From: Clostridium sp. SM-530-WT-3G
Lineage (GTDB): Bacteria > Bacillota > Clostridia > Clostridiales > Clostridiaceae
DNA length: 40,366 bases
Direction of reading: 5' to 3'
Assembly: GCF_012843905.1 (NCBI RefSeq)
Contig: NZ_JABAGC010000030.1
Span: forward strand, 1 to 40,366
In this document: in pieces, positions 32,357 to 40,366 of the stretch
How positions within the stretch are numbered: the first letter of the stretch is position 1
Layout of the letters: the number at the start of each line of letters is the position of its first letter
Notes under the pieces: generated by a model
The model's database searches: none
The model's input: the letters and a program-made list of their open reading frames with translations, nothing else
What the model was told of the DNA's origin: nothing
Translations under genes and position numbers: made by a program

Positions 32357-33310
32357 TTAAATCATTATTAATTCTTCATCTATTTCTTCTAAGTAATATC
32401 CCTTATATCCCCATATAATATGATTATTTCTCATATTTTCTACAGACATTAATATACTTTTAAATCCAAAGTCACTAAGTCTTTTTACTCTTTCTTTTAA
32501 AAACTGTCCAATTTCATCTAATGACTTTCCTTCTATAATCATAAATCTTATATCACTTATTATTTCATCTGATATTTCTAATTTCTTATATATTCTATTT
32601 AAAATTATTCTAATATCCTTTTCATAGGAACACTCTCTGTTAAGTATTTCTGTTATCTCTAAATTAGTATAATATTTATAATTCAAATTTATATTAGCAG
32701 TTTTTACTTTCATAGATTCTCTATCTGATATTTTTAAATTATAAAAGAAGCAATCTTCATCTTCATAAAACAAATTATTTCTTAAATTATATTGTCTTAT
32801 AACTTGTATAGCCCTATGAATTCTATATCCTACTCCTATCTTTTTCATTATATACTCTCCTAAAAGCTCTAAATGAAAAACTCCATAAACTTCTAACAAC
32901 TGCTTTGTCATGTTTATAACATCTGATCTACATTTAGAAAATTCCTTTACACAATTATCATCCAAACCAGATACTATATGCATTTGAAATTCTTTTGGAA
33001 TAGATATACTTCTCTTTTCTCTATTTATATATACCAGACCAATTCTGGCTAAAGATTCAGCATGTTCAGAAATTATACTATCTTCATATATAATTTCAAA
33101 ATTGTTATTACATATTTCTCTAAGTAAATCAAGCTCATCATAAATAATAAATTCTAGTAATATATGATTCATATTGCTTTTCATATATTCATAAATAATA
33201 TCAACAATATTTTCCTTTTTCCTGCATCCCAGCTTAAGTTCAAATACCTTAATAATATTATTTAATTCACAAATCTTCATTTTTAAAAATACATCTCTAG
33301 CATTTATCAT
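32357..33310 (-). CDS. Uncharacterised helical protein with a Rho-N/SAP-like N-terminus
   Basis: A 317-residue soluble protein without a family I can name. The first 50 residues (K-M-K-I-C-E-L-N-N-I-I-K-V-F then K-K-E-N-I-V-D-I-I-Y-E-Y-M) have the helix-turn-helix pattern seen in Rho-N or SAP domains, which bind nucleic acid. Next comes a region like a degenerate winged helix (A-R-I-G-L-V-Y-I-N, then I-S-I-P-K-E-F), and a helix-rich C-terminal part ending in a very acidic Y-Y-L-E-E-I-D-E-E-L. No signal peptide, no membrane segment, no catalytic motif. It begins after GGGGAAAG and has its own terminator. A nucleic-acid-related role is inference only. Confidence 0.7.
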   Translation of the reverse strand: MINARDVFLKMKICELNNIIKVFELKLGCRKKENIVDIIYEYMKSNMNHILLEFIIYDELDLLREICNNNFEIIYEDSIISEHAESLARIGLVYINREKRSISIPKEFQMHIVSGLDDNCVKEFSKCRSDVINMTKQLLEVYGVFHLELLGEYIMKKIGVGYRIHRAIQVIRQYNLRNNLFYEDEDCFFYNLKISDRESMKVKTANINLNYKYYTNLEITEILNRECSYEKDIRIILNRIYKKLEISDEIISDIRFMIIEGKSLDEIGQFLKERVKRLSDFGFKSILMSVENMRNNHIIWGYKGYYLEEIDEELIMI

Positions 33311-33830
33311 TATAAACTTTCCCCTTGCATTCTAAATATCTAAATTTAAATAATACTTTGAGTAATAAAACCCAATAATAATATTTATCTTCAAATACCC
33401 TTATATATCTAAATTACTTATTAGAATTATAGTTTCATTCAATATTTACCTTGTTTTATATAATTCTAAAAATAATACTAGCACTTAGTTAATAACTTTT
33501 GAGATAGTATTCTCATCATACTAAAACACTTTTACCAAACAACTTGCATTATAACACAAAATATATTTTTTGAATAATCTTTTTCCAATATATATACAAT
33601 TTAAGAATTTACCTTTAATACAAAGCTACATCATATATTTTTTCTCTTTATATAATGGAAAAGGATACATTTTTAAAATTTTAATAATATCAAAATTAAA
33701 AAGACTATCCAATAATATATTTATTAATTTAAACAATTATGTGATAATCTCTTTAATAATATTACTTAATCCTATTACATCCTGCCAAAGTAATGTAAAT
33801 ATAATTGACTTTTAAATAACATTATAAATT
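33311..33830. other. Intergenic region without a recognisable gene
   Basis: About 520 very AT-rich bases between the start of the helical protein gene and the stop of the DUF2798 gene. A weak open frame at 33570-33815 starts with TTG, has no ribosome site and reads as hydrophobic low-complexity sequence, so I do not call it. No clear terminator or repeat was found. Confidence 0.4.
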
Positions 33831-34319
33831 TTATGCACCTACTGCTGAATTTTTATTAGTATTTGCACTCTTTTGAATTCTTCTTAAAACAAATCTGCTT
33901 ACTGGTCCTGCAACTAATATATTTAAGAAGAATGCAGCACAGAAATTTCTTGGCCATCTAATAAAGAATTCCCCTGCTATAAGAGAAATGTTATCTCCTC
34001 CAAGTAATCCTCCTATGAATGTCATAATTAAAGACATACAAGTTACTATAAAGAAACAGTTAAAAAGAATTAATGCATTAACACTATCATTTTCATGACT
34101 AAATTTTGCAAGTAACATTCCGTTGATTTTTCCTACAACTACTCCTTCTAATACAAAGGCTATAATAAATGTAATAGGAAATGCTTTTAAACATATCATC
34201 ATTACTTCCTTATTAAATGTTCCGTGGTGTATAGAAATGTTAAGCATACCCATGAAAAATACCATGATAAAACACATACATACTCCAAAAATAATACCTT
34301 CTTTTTTATTTGTTGGCAT
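33831..34319 (-). CDS. DUF2798-family membrane protein
   Basis: A 162-residue protein with four hydrophobic helices (about 9-29, 45-65, 85-110, 125-145). The two halves look alike: each has a hydrophobic helix pair, and the second ends in R-W-P-R-N-F-C-A-A-F-F-L-N-I-L-V-A-G-P-V-S-R, the typical DUF2798 pattern. Function unknown; found in many Gram-positive genomes next to MarR- or TetR-type regulators. Here it is divergent from the MarR gene of the ABC exporter, from which it is separated by about 290 bases, so the same MarR protein may control it. AGGAGGATATT precedes the ATG. Confidence 0.75.
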   Translation of the reverse strand: MPTNKKEGIIFGVCMCFIMVFFMGMLNISIHHGTFNKEVMMICLKAFPITFIIAFVLEGVVVGKINGMLLAKFSHENDSVNALILFNCFFIVTCMSLIMTFIGGLLGGDNISLIAGEFFIRWPRNFCAAFFLNILVAGPVSRFVLRRIQKSANTNKNSAVGA

Positions 34320-34542
34320 AATATCCTCCTAATAGTATAAATATTTAATTTACCAAATTTTATAATTTTAACTCTGCCTTTTCGACAGACAAATTGCATT
34401 ATAGCATAGAAATTTTTTTCGTGTAAGATTTTTTTTATTGAATTTTTTTACATTTAGTACTCACTTCTCTCTTATGTATTGATTGCTCTTAAAGTAATCA
34501 TTTTCAATAATTTGAGGTATATGATCATCTTTTCGACAATAC

Positions 34543-34571
34543 TTGACATATTTCATTATTCTAAATAAAAT
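34543..34571 (+). promoter_or_regulatory. Promoter of the MarR-ABC exporter operon
   Basis: A perfect TTGACA (34543-34548) and TAAAAT (34566-34571) with a 17-base spacer, 38 bases upstream of the MarR start. A palindrome lies right at the expected start of transcription. Confidence 0.75.
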
Positions 34572-34573
34572 AG

Positions 34574-34585
34574 ATAGCATGCTAT
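34574..34585. promoter_or_regulatory. Palindrome ATAGCATGCTAT at the MarR transcription start, candidate operator
   Basis: The 12-base perfect palindrome lies two bases beyond the -10 box. Such placement suits repression by the MarR protein encoded directly downstream. Confidence 0.55.
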
Positions 34586-34608
34586 GTATTTTGTGGAGGT
34601 GATAACTA

Positions 34609-35049
34609 GTGTCAGAAGATATTCAACCCCAAATAGGTATACTTATTAAAAACATAAGTAATATTATCTCAACAGAACTGAATAACAATTTGAAGCCTTA
34701 TAATATAACAGGCGTTCAAGCAAGAGTATTATTTTATATTAACTATGCCTCAAATAAGGGAAATATATTTCAAAAAGATATTCAGAATCATTTAAAGCTT
34801 GCCAATCCAACAGTAACTGGAATTGTCCAAAGATTAGAAGAAAAGCAATTAATTGAGCGTCATGTAAGCAGTGAAGACAGTCGCTATAAATGCCATGTGT
34901 TAACTGATAAAGGACGTGATGTTGTTAAAAGCCTTTCTGATTATTCAACTAATGTAGTGGAACAGCGCATTTTAAATGGTTTTTCTGAAGATGAGACAGA
35001 AATACTTACATCACTTCTGTCAAGAATACTTGAAAATCTAGGAAAATAA
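34609..35049 (+). CDS. MarR-family regulator of the ABC exporter operon
   Basis: A 146-residue winged-helix regulator starting with GTG after GGAGGTGATAACTA. The DNA-recognition helix is L-A-N-P-T-V-T-G-I-V-Q-R-L-E-E-K, followed by the wing S-S-E-D-S-R-Y-K-C-H, the standard MarR arrangement. It has no OhrR-type cysteine near the N-terminus and so differs from the MarR protein at 18683. It is 111 bases upstream of two ABC exporter genes on the same strand; MarR-ABC-ABC is a frequent arrangement in Firmicutes in which the regulator senses an exported drug. A palindrome at its promoter is probably its own operator. Confidence 0.87.
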   Translation: MSEDIQPQIGILIKNISNIISTELNNNLKPYNITGVQARVLFYINYASNKGNIFQKDIQNHLKLANPTVTGIVQRLEEKQLIERHVSSEDSRYKCHVLTDKGRDVVKSLSDYSTNVVEQRILNGFSEDETEILTSLLSRILENLGK

Positions 35050-35093
35050 TCGTCTTAATGATTAGATGATTATTGTAACTACCAAAAAAGTTT

Positions 35094-35113
35094 TTAACAA
35101 TTAAAATTGTTAA
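35094..35113. promoter_or_regulatory. 20-base palindrome upstream of the ABC exporter genes
   Basis: TTAACAATT (35094-35102) and AATTGTTAA (35105-35113) are perfect nine-base arms around AA. It is 48 bases before the first exporter start codon. The TTAACAA/TTGTTAA arms resemble Rex half sites, but the centre spacing differs from the usual Rex site, so a second MarR site or a leader hairpin is as likely. Confidence 0.45.
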
Positions 35114-35160
35114 TTATAAATTTAATATAAACAAAAAAATAAAGAGAGGATGAAAAACAG

Positions 35161-36894
35161 ATGATAAAGAAATTATTTTCCTACTTAGGGAAATATAAAA
35201 AGCATTTATGGCTTGCTGCTTTATTTGCAACCCTTGAAGCCGTATTTGAATTATTAATTCCACTTGTTATGGCAAAAATCGTTGATGATGCTATTCCAAG
35301 CGGAAGTATGCCTTACACAATAAAACTTGGTATTTTAATGATTTGTATGGCTCTTATTTCTTTTGCTTTTGGTACACTTTTATCCAAGCATGCAGCAATT
35401 GCTGGTCAAGGACTTGGAGCTAATCTTAGAGAAGCTGAATATATAAAGATTCAAAGCTATTCTTTTAAAAATATTGAAAAGTTTAGTACTGCTTCTTTAA
35501 TTACTCGTTTAACTACAGACGTTACTGCTATTCAAAATGCAGTTACTATAGGTTCTAAACTTTTAGTTAGAGCACCTATCATGCTTATATTTGCAATGTT
35601 CTTGACTATAATGATAAGTGCAAGACTAGCACTAATATTTGCAGTAGCTTTACCAATACTAGTAATTTTCCTTTTATTATTAATAAAAAATGTTGGGCCT
35701 AAATTCGGTAGGATGCAAGGTAAAGTTGATATTATGAACACTATAGTTCAAGAAAACTTAATAGGTGTTAGAGTTGTAAAATCCTTTGTAAGAGCTACAA
35801 AAGAAATAGCTAAGTTCGAAAAAGGTACTGAAGACTTAAGAGAAAATGCTACTAAAGCATATGGACTTACAGTTCTTGCTATGCCAGTAATGCAAATACT
35901 TATATATGGTACAATGGTAGCAATTTTATGGTTTGGTGGGAACATGGTTTATGCTGGAACTATGGCGGTTGGAGAACTTACTAGTTTCTTAACTTACTCA
36001 ACTCAAATTCTTGTAGCCCTTATGCTTGTTGCTATGTCACTTATGATGATTTCTCGTTCAATAGCATCTGTAAAACGTATAATTGATGTTTTAGAAGAAA
36101 AAGTAGATCTTGTTGATGGTGATAGAGGCGTTTCAAGAGTTAAAAATGGAGATATAGAATTTAAAAATGTATACTTCAAATACGAAGAAGACAGCGAAGA
36201 ATTCCATTTAACAAATATTAACCTTTCTATTAAGTCTGGTGAAACTGTTGGTATCATAGGAGGAACTGGTTCTGCAAAAACAAGCTTAGTTCAACTTATT
36301 CCAAGACTTTATGATGTAAATCAAGGTGAAGTATTAGTAGGTGGCGTTAACGTTAAAGACTATAAATTAGAAACTTTACGTAATGAAGTTTCAATGGTTC
36401 TTCAAAAGAATACTTTATTCTCAGGAACTATCAGAGAAAACCTTCTATGGGGTAATGAAAATGCGACTCAAGAACAAATTGATGCTGCTTGTAAGGCTGC
36501 ATGTGTAGATGAGTTCTTAGACAGACTTCCTGGTGGTTTAGATATGGATTTAGGTCAAGGTGGAGCTAATGTTTCTGGTGGACAAAAACAAAGATTATGT
36601 ATAGCTAGAGCTATATTAAAAGAACCTAAGGTATTAATCCTTGATGACAGTACAAGTGCAGTAGATACTGCTACTGATGCTAAGATCAGAAAAGCATTTA
36701 GAGAAGACTTAGCAAATACAACTAAGATTATAATAGCTCAAAGAGTTAACTCAGTTTGTGATGCAGATAAAATTGTTGTTATGGATGACGGTAAGATAGT
36801 TGCTGTTGGAACTCATGATGAACTTATGAAGAGCTGTTTAATCTATCAAGAAGTTTACACATCTCAACAGGAAGGAGCTGGTTTCGATGAGTAA
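35161..36894 (+). CDS. ABC exporter half-transporter with degenerate ATP site
   Basis: A 577-residue multidrug-type ABC exporter subunit: six membrane helices (about 15-310) and a C-terminal nucleotide-binding domain. The Walker A is G-G-T-G-S-A-K-T-S (367-375, Ala for the usual Gly before Lys373), the signature is V-S-G-G-Q, the Walker B is L-I-L-D-D-S with Asp496 instead of the catalytic Glu, and the H-loop His is Gln527. The domain therefore cannot hydrolyse ATP in the normal way at its own Walker site. Such subunits form heterodimers with a catalytically complete partner; that partner is the next gene, overlapping by eight bases. Likely substrate: drugs or lipids. The ribosome site is GAGAGGATG. 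Confidence 0.92.
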   Translation: MIKKLFSYLGKYKKHLWLAALFATLEAVFELLIPLVMAKIVDDAIPSGSMPYTIKLGILMICMALISFAFGTLLSKHAAIAGQGLGANLREAEYIKIQSYSFKNIEKFSTASLITRLTTDVTAIQNAVTIGSKLLVRAPIMLIFAMFLTIMISARLALIFAVALPILVIFLLLLIKNVGPKFGRMQGKVDIMNTIVQENLIGVRVVKSFVRATKEIAKFEKGTEDLRENATKAYGLTVLAMPVMQILIYGTMVAILWFGGNMVYAGTMAVGELTSFLTYSTQILVALMLVAMSLMMISRSIASVKRIIDVLEEKVDLVDGDRGVSRVKNGDIEFKNVYFKYEEDSEEFHLTNINLSIKSGETVGIIGGTGSAKTSLVQLIPRLYDVNQGEVLVGGVNVKDYKLETLRNEVSMVLQKNTLFSGTIRENLLWGNENATQEQIDAACKAACVDEFLDRLPGGLDMDLGQGGANVSGGQKQRLCIARAILKEPKVLILDDSTSAVDTATDAKIRKAFREDLANTTKIIIAQRVNSVCDADKIVVMDDGKIVAVGTHDELMKSCLIYQEVYTSQQEGAGFDE

Positions 36895-38770
36895 AAAGGT
36901 CAAAAAAGGCGGTCCAAAACCAGCCAATATGATGAAAACTTTAGGAAGATTATTCTCCTACTTAATGAAATATAAATTTTCATTATTGCTTGTTTTACTA
37001 TTCATACTTGTAAGCGCATTCGCTTTAATAAGTAGTTCATACTTCTTAAAGCCTATAGTCAATGACTACATAATACCTGGTGACTTTAGTGGTCTTGCAA
37101 AAATGCTTGGAGTACTTATAGTCATATATATTGCTGGTGCTTTATCTTCATTTGGATATTCAAGAATTATGATTCATGTAGCTCAAAGAACAGTTAAAGA
37201 TATTAGAAACGATTTATTTTCAAAGATGCAAAAGATGCCTGTAAGTTACTTTGACTGGAACCCTAACGGTGACTTAATGAGTTTATATACAAACGACGTT
37301 GATAACTTAAGTGAAACTTTAAACAGTAGTTTAACTAATATATTCTCATCTACTATTACATTCATAGGTATAATAGTGATGATGATTGTATTAAATCCTC
37401 TATTAATCTTAGTTACTATTGTATTTCTACTTATAATGGTAGGAGTAATTAAAAATATTGGTTCTAAGAGTAAAAGATACTTCGGTGAACAACAAAAAGA
37501 AATCGGTGCTCTTAATGGATATATAGAAGAAATGATTGAAGGTCAAAAAGTAATCAAAGTATTCTGCCATGAAGACAAAGCTATAGAAGATTTCAAAAAG
37601 TATAATGAACAATTAAGAGAAGCATCTACAAACGCTCAAAATCATGCTGGACGTATGATGCCATCTCTTGGTAATATTTCTTATGCTAACTATGCTGTAA
37701 CATGTTGTGTTGGTGCACTTATGACTATAGGTGGTATATTTAATATAGGCGCTTTAGTAGCTTACCTTCAATATACAAGACAAATAACTCAACCAATTCA
37801 ACAAGTTTCACAACAAGTTAATATGCTACTTGCTGCCCTTGCTGGTGCTGAAAGAATATTTAAAGTTCTTGATGATGAACCAAATGAAATTGATAATGGT
37901 ACTATAACATTATCAAATGTTGAAGTTGTTGAAAACCAAACAGATGTAGATACTGGTGCTGATACTGAAGATTTATTTGAAACTGATAGACACACTGGAA
38001 AATTTGCATGGAATAATAACGGAAAGCTTACTCCACTTACTGGTGATGTTGTATTCAAAGATGTTGTATTTGGATATTATCCAGAAAAGACTATCTTAAA
38101 GAACATATCATTACATGCATACAAAGGACAAAAGATTGCCTTCGTAGGTTCAACTGGTGCTGGTAAGACTACAATTACAAACTTAATAAACAGATTCTAT
38201 GAAATCAATTCTGGATCAATTACTTATGATGGAATTGATATAAAAGATATAAAGAAAGATGATCTTAGAAGATCATTAGGTATAGTACTTCAAGATACTC
38301 ACCTATTTACAGGAACTATTGAAGAAAATATTAGATACGGTAACTTAAATGCAACAAAAGAACAAATTATAGCTGCTGCAAAACTTGCAAATGCTGATAC
38401 TTTCATAAAGCATCTACCACATGGATATGACACTGTAATTACTGGTGATGGTGAAGGATTATCACAAGGTCAAAGACAATTACTTGCTATAGCAAGAGCT
38501 GCTGTTGCAAATCCACCAGTGCTTATTCTAGATGAAGCTACAAGCTCAATAGATACAAGAACTGAAAAGATAATAACTCAAGCAATGGATAAATTAATGC
38601 ACGGAAGAACAGTTTTCGTAATTGCCCACAGATTATCTACAATTAAAAACTCAGATGCCATTATGGTCCTTGAACAAGGTCAAATCATTGAAAGAGGAAA
38701 CCATGATGAACTATTAGCTAAGAAAGGTAGATACTACGAACTTTATACTGGTAAAGTTAAAAATATTTAG
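36887..38770 (+). CDS. ABC exporter half-transporter, catalytic partner
   Basis: A 627-residue ABC exporter subunit with six membrane helices (about 25-335), a Asp/Thr-rich linker insert of about 45 residues (near 345-390) and an intact nucleotide-binding domain: Walker A G-S-T-G-A-G-K-T (Lys427), Walker B L-I-L-D-E-A (Glu550) and H-loop His581. Its signature is L-S-Q-G-Q, not L-S-G-G-Q. Combined with the first subunit this gives one consensus site (Walker motifs here, V-S-G-G-Q there) and one degenerate site, exactly the LmrCD/BmrCD/TM287-288 pattern. It starts at ATG within the end of the previous gene, after AGGAAGGAG. A terminator follows. Confidence 0.93.
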   Translation: MSKKVKKGGPKPANMMKTLGRLFSYLMKYKFSLLLVLLFILVSAFALISSSYFLKPIVNDYIIPGDFSGLAKMLGVLIVIYIAGALSSFGYSRIMIHVAQRTVKDIRNDLFSKMQKMPVSYFDWNPNGDLMSLYTNDVDNLSETLNSSLTNIFSSTITFIGIIVMMIVLNPLLILVTIVFLLIMVGVIKNIGSKSKRYFGEQQKEIGALNGYIEEMIEGQKVIKVFCHEDKAIEDFKKYNEQLREASTNAQNHAGRMMPSLGNISYANYAVTCCVGALMTIGGIFNIGALVAYLQYTRQITQPIQQVSQQVNMLLAALAGAERIFKVLDDEPNEIDNGTITLSNVEVVENQTDVDTGADTEDLFETDRHTGKFAWNNNGKLTPLTGDVVFKDVVFGYYPEKTILKNISLHAYKGQKIAFVGSTGAGKTTITNLINRFYEINSGSITYDGIDIKDIKKDDLRRSLGIVLQDTHLFTGTIEENIRYGNLNATKEQIIAAAKLANADTFIKHLPHGYDTVITGDGEGLSQGQRQLLAIARAAVANPPVLILDEATSSIDTRTEKIITQAMDKLMHGRTVFVIAHRLSTIKNSDAIMVLEQGQIIERGNHDELLAKKGRYYELYTGKVKNI

Positions 38771-38793
38771 AATTCTACATTTTATAGTATTTG

Positions 38794-38830
38794 AAAAAAG
38801 CAATGTAATTATACGCTACATTGCTTTTTT
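38794..38830 (+). terminator. Terminator of the MarR-ABC-ABC operon
   Basis: Perfect 14-bp arms AAAAAAGCAATGTA (38794-38807) and its complement (38817-38830), nine-base loop, then CTTTATG. The run of T at the end of the stem makes a classical terminator 23 bases beyond the stop codon. Confidence 0.85.
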
Positions 38831-38963
38831 CTTTATGTTATTTTTTCTAGTTTATTTATAATATTCAATTCTAATAAACAAAAAAATAATTATTTTATAT
38901 ATAAATTCACATTTTAAATTTTTTTTCAGTAAAAAAAGAAAATTAATCTATTTACTCACAAAT

Positions 38964-38993
38964 AAAAGTACAAGCCATAGGCTTGACTTTTTT
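38964..38993 (+). terminator. Terminator-like hairpin just upstream of the CmpB-type gene
   Basis: ACAAGCC and GGCTTG (38969-38985 area) pair around ATA with A and T flanks extending the stem (one bulge), followed by CTTTTTT. It ends 41 bases before the next start codon, so it could be an attenuator in the leader of that gene or a second stop for the exporter operon. Confidence 0.5.
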
Positions 38994-39034
38994 CTTAGAT
39001 GCATTGAAAATATGCTAGAACGGAGGAATTTTTT

Positions 39035-39799
39035 ATGGAAATATATTCAATACATCAATGGCTTTTATTTTTCTATTTATATGGTTTTTTAGGCTGGGTT
39101 TGGGAATCAACCTATGTATCTATTAAACAACATAAATTTGTTAATAGAGGATTTTTACACGGACCTTGTCTACCTATTTACGGATCAGGAGCAGTAATAA
39201 TTTTATTAATAGTAATGCCTTTTAAAAGTAATCCTTATCTTGTATTTATTATTGGCTTGGTAGCTGCTACTATTTTAGAGTATCTTACAGGCATGGTAAT
39301 GGAAGATATATTCCACGTAAGATATTGGGATTATTCTAAAGACAAGTTTAATATACATGGTTATATATGTTTAGCATCTTCTATAACATGGGGTGTTTTT
39401 TCACTACTCTTAATCTATATTATACAACCCCCTATTCAAGATATAGTACTTAAGATTCCGCATAAAATTTCTGAAATTCTTGCTTTAGTAATTACAGTAA
39501 TATTTACTATAGATGCAGTTCAATCATCTAATGAAGCTATGTATCTTAAAGAGCTTCTTATTAAATATACTCATAGTAATGAAGAAATACATAAGATTCA
39601 ACAAAAACTTAAATCTATGGCAGCACAAGGTGCTAAGGAAAGAGCTGAACTTAATAATAAATTAGTAGAATATAAACTTATTAAAGAATTATCTAAAAAC
39701 TCTGATAGTAGACATAAAAAATCACTTAGAATCTTACATAGAAATCCAGGTGCTGTAACTAAGAAGTATTCTAAAGCTTTAGATGAATTAAAGAAATAA
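39035..39799 (+). CDS. Putative ABC-transporter type IV membrane protein (CmpB family)
   Basis: A 254-residue membrane protein that I place in the family often annotated as putative ABC-transporter type IV (Pfam ABC_trans_CmpB). Support: the N-terminus with F-Y-L-Y-G-F-L-G-W-V-W-E-S and the following F-V-N-R-G-F-L-H-G-P-C-L-P-I-Y-G-S-G motif, both highly characteristic, then about five hydrophobic helices (to about 165) and a charged coiled-coil tail. No ATP-binding partner is encoded next to it, and the family role is not established. Start by ACGGAGGAATTTTTT. It stands alone, between two terminator-like hairpins. Confidence 0.8.
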   Translation: MEIYSIHQWLLFFYLYGFLGWVWESTYVSIKQHKFVNRGFLHGPCLPIYGSGAVIILLIVMPFKSNPYLVFIIGLVAATILEYLTGMVMEDIFHVRYWDYSKDKFNIHGYICLASSITWGVFSLLLIYIIQPPIQDIVLKIPHKISEILALVITVIFTIDAVQSSNEAMYLKELLIKYTHSNEEIHKIQQKLKSMAAQGAKERAELNNKLVEYKLIKELSKNSDSRHKKSLRILHRNPGAVTKKYSKALDELKK

Positions 39800-39800
39800 A

Positions 39801-39839
39801 AAAAATGCGCTACAATTAATTTAGTTGTAGTGCATTTTT
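39801..39839 (+). terminator. Terminator after the CmpB-type gene
   Basis: Arms AAAAATGCGCTACAA (39801-39815) and TTGTAGTGCATTTTT (39825-39839) pair with one wobble and end in a run of T; it starts immediately after the stop codon. Confidence 0.85.
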
Positions 39840-39925
39840 TATATAATTTACCACTTAAAATAAATGTTTTATTCTTTTAAATCTCAATACTACTAAAGAG
39901 AAAGAGTAACTCTTGTGCTACTTTT

Positions 39926-40294
39926 TTAATCTTTAAATAAGAATCTTCCATTCATAATATCATAATTTCCGCAACCATCAAATCTAATGATTAACTTATT
40001 ATATCCAGTTAAATCATCTGATATTTTCTGTGCTTCATCTCCATATCTGATAGTTTTCTCTTCTAAAACTCTTCCATCTCCAATTAATAACACTTTACCA
40101 TATATTTGCGATTCGTCTTCCCACCAACTCCAACTTTTCTTAGTATCATCCATTCCTATAGTTGCAGTGAAACTCTTATACTTATTATTTAATTCAAATA
40201 TATAATCATCAGTAGAATTAGTATATCCTAATGAAGGAATATAAGTATTTCCTAATATATGTGTTCCTTCAAATGCATAAACTAAATCTTGGTG
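39926..40294 (-). pseudogene. C-terminal part of a surface or secreted protein with an NPCBM-like domain, 5' cut by an IS element
   Basis: The minus strand is open from 40294 down to the stop at 39926, about 122 residues. It reads F-E-G-T-H-I-L-G-N-T-Y-I-P-S-L-G-Y, then Y-I-F-E-L-N-N-K-Y-K-S-F-T-A-T-I-G-M-D-D and later L-I-I-R-F-D-G-C-G-N-Y-D-I, the pattern of NPCBM-type carbohydrate-binding domains (L-N-x-K-Y followed by a G-M-D-D turn). An internal ATG at 40153 has no ribosome site and would cut the domain, so the real start lies further right. A stop codon appears at 40297-40295, just where a probable IS end begins, so the N-terminal part has been separated by insertion. The domain assignment is moderate. 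Confidence 0.6.
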
Positions 40295-40366
40295 TTAGTA
40301 TAAAATAGTGGACACGACAAGTCGAACTAAGTAAAATAATATTTAGTTAAGAAAGGATGTGTCCAT
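40293..40366 (+). mobile_element. Left end of a probable IS3-type insertion sequence (partial, runs off the right edge)
   Basis: From 40293 (TGTTAGTATAAAATAGTGGA and on) the coding continuity of the NPCBM-like gene ends. A short leader follows, then GAAAGGATGTGTCCAT at the very edge, which is a ribosome site (AAAGGA) with the first two bases of a probable ATG at 40365-40366. A 5'-TG terminus, about 70 bases of leader and an ORF start are typical of IS3-family elements. The transposase and the other end lie outside the window, so the family is inferred. Confidence 0.5.

Noticed and set aside
33570..33815. Open frame of about 81 codons on the plus strand
   Set aside because: It starts with TTG, has no ribosome site, and reads as AT-driven hydrophobic low-complexity sequence in an otherwise empty region.

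Overview
The window is very AT-rich Gram-positive DNA with strong AGGAGG-type ribosome sites and many hairpin-plus-T-run terminators. Gene content is that of a strict anaerobic, fermenting Clostridium: pyruvate formate-lyase with its activase, a rubredoxin plus a flavo-diiron protein, an iron-dependent alcohol dehydrogenase, a bile-salt-hydrolase-type enzyme and a secreted xylanase. The C. butyricum / C. beijerinckii group is my best guess, from general resemblance only. No rRNA, tRNA, CRISPR array or phage module was found.

Left part (1-6.5 kb): the first codons of a probable MerR regulator leave the window at base 1. Then come a C-terminally truncated alpha/beta hydrolase, an SGNH esterase, a ferredoxin-fused nitroreductase, a SagB-type oxidoreductase, a secreted GH10 xylanase split by a one-base frameshift, and a third, short nitroreductase. 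Central metabolism (6.4-15.1 kb): pflB-pflA, with a strong promoter and a leader of about 470 nt; rubredoxin-fprA, divergent from a Crp/Fnr regulator; an AraC regulator divergent from an alcohol dehydrogenase.

Sensor region (15.2-26.1 kb): two closely related kinases, each with a 14-blade extracellular propeller, a Y_Y_Y domain and a kinase core but no receiver or DNA-binding domain. They flank an OhrR-like MarR regulator, a lactonase-like metallo-hydrolase and a BI-1-type membrane protein. Two tandem secreted proteins with cell-wall-binding-type aromatic repeats lie upstream of the second kinase. None of these neighbours is a response regulator, so the partner of the kinases must be elsewhere.

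Right part (26.3-40.4 kb): a choloylglycine-hydrolase family enzyme; an arsR-arsC-MATE operon; two tandem small proteins sharing almost the same N-terminus; an LD-carboxypeptidase; an unrecognised helical protein; a DUF2798 membrane protein; a MarR regulator with a two-gene heterodimeric ABC exporter; a CmpB-type membrane protein; and an NPCBM-like gene cut at the right edge by what looks like an IS3-type element. The most interesting points are the duplicated receiver-less sensor pair and its surroundings, the long pflB leader, the 26-bp hairpin at the 3' end of the AraC gene, the microprotein pair and the recent gene decay (xylanase, hydrolase, IS insertion).
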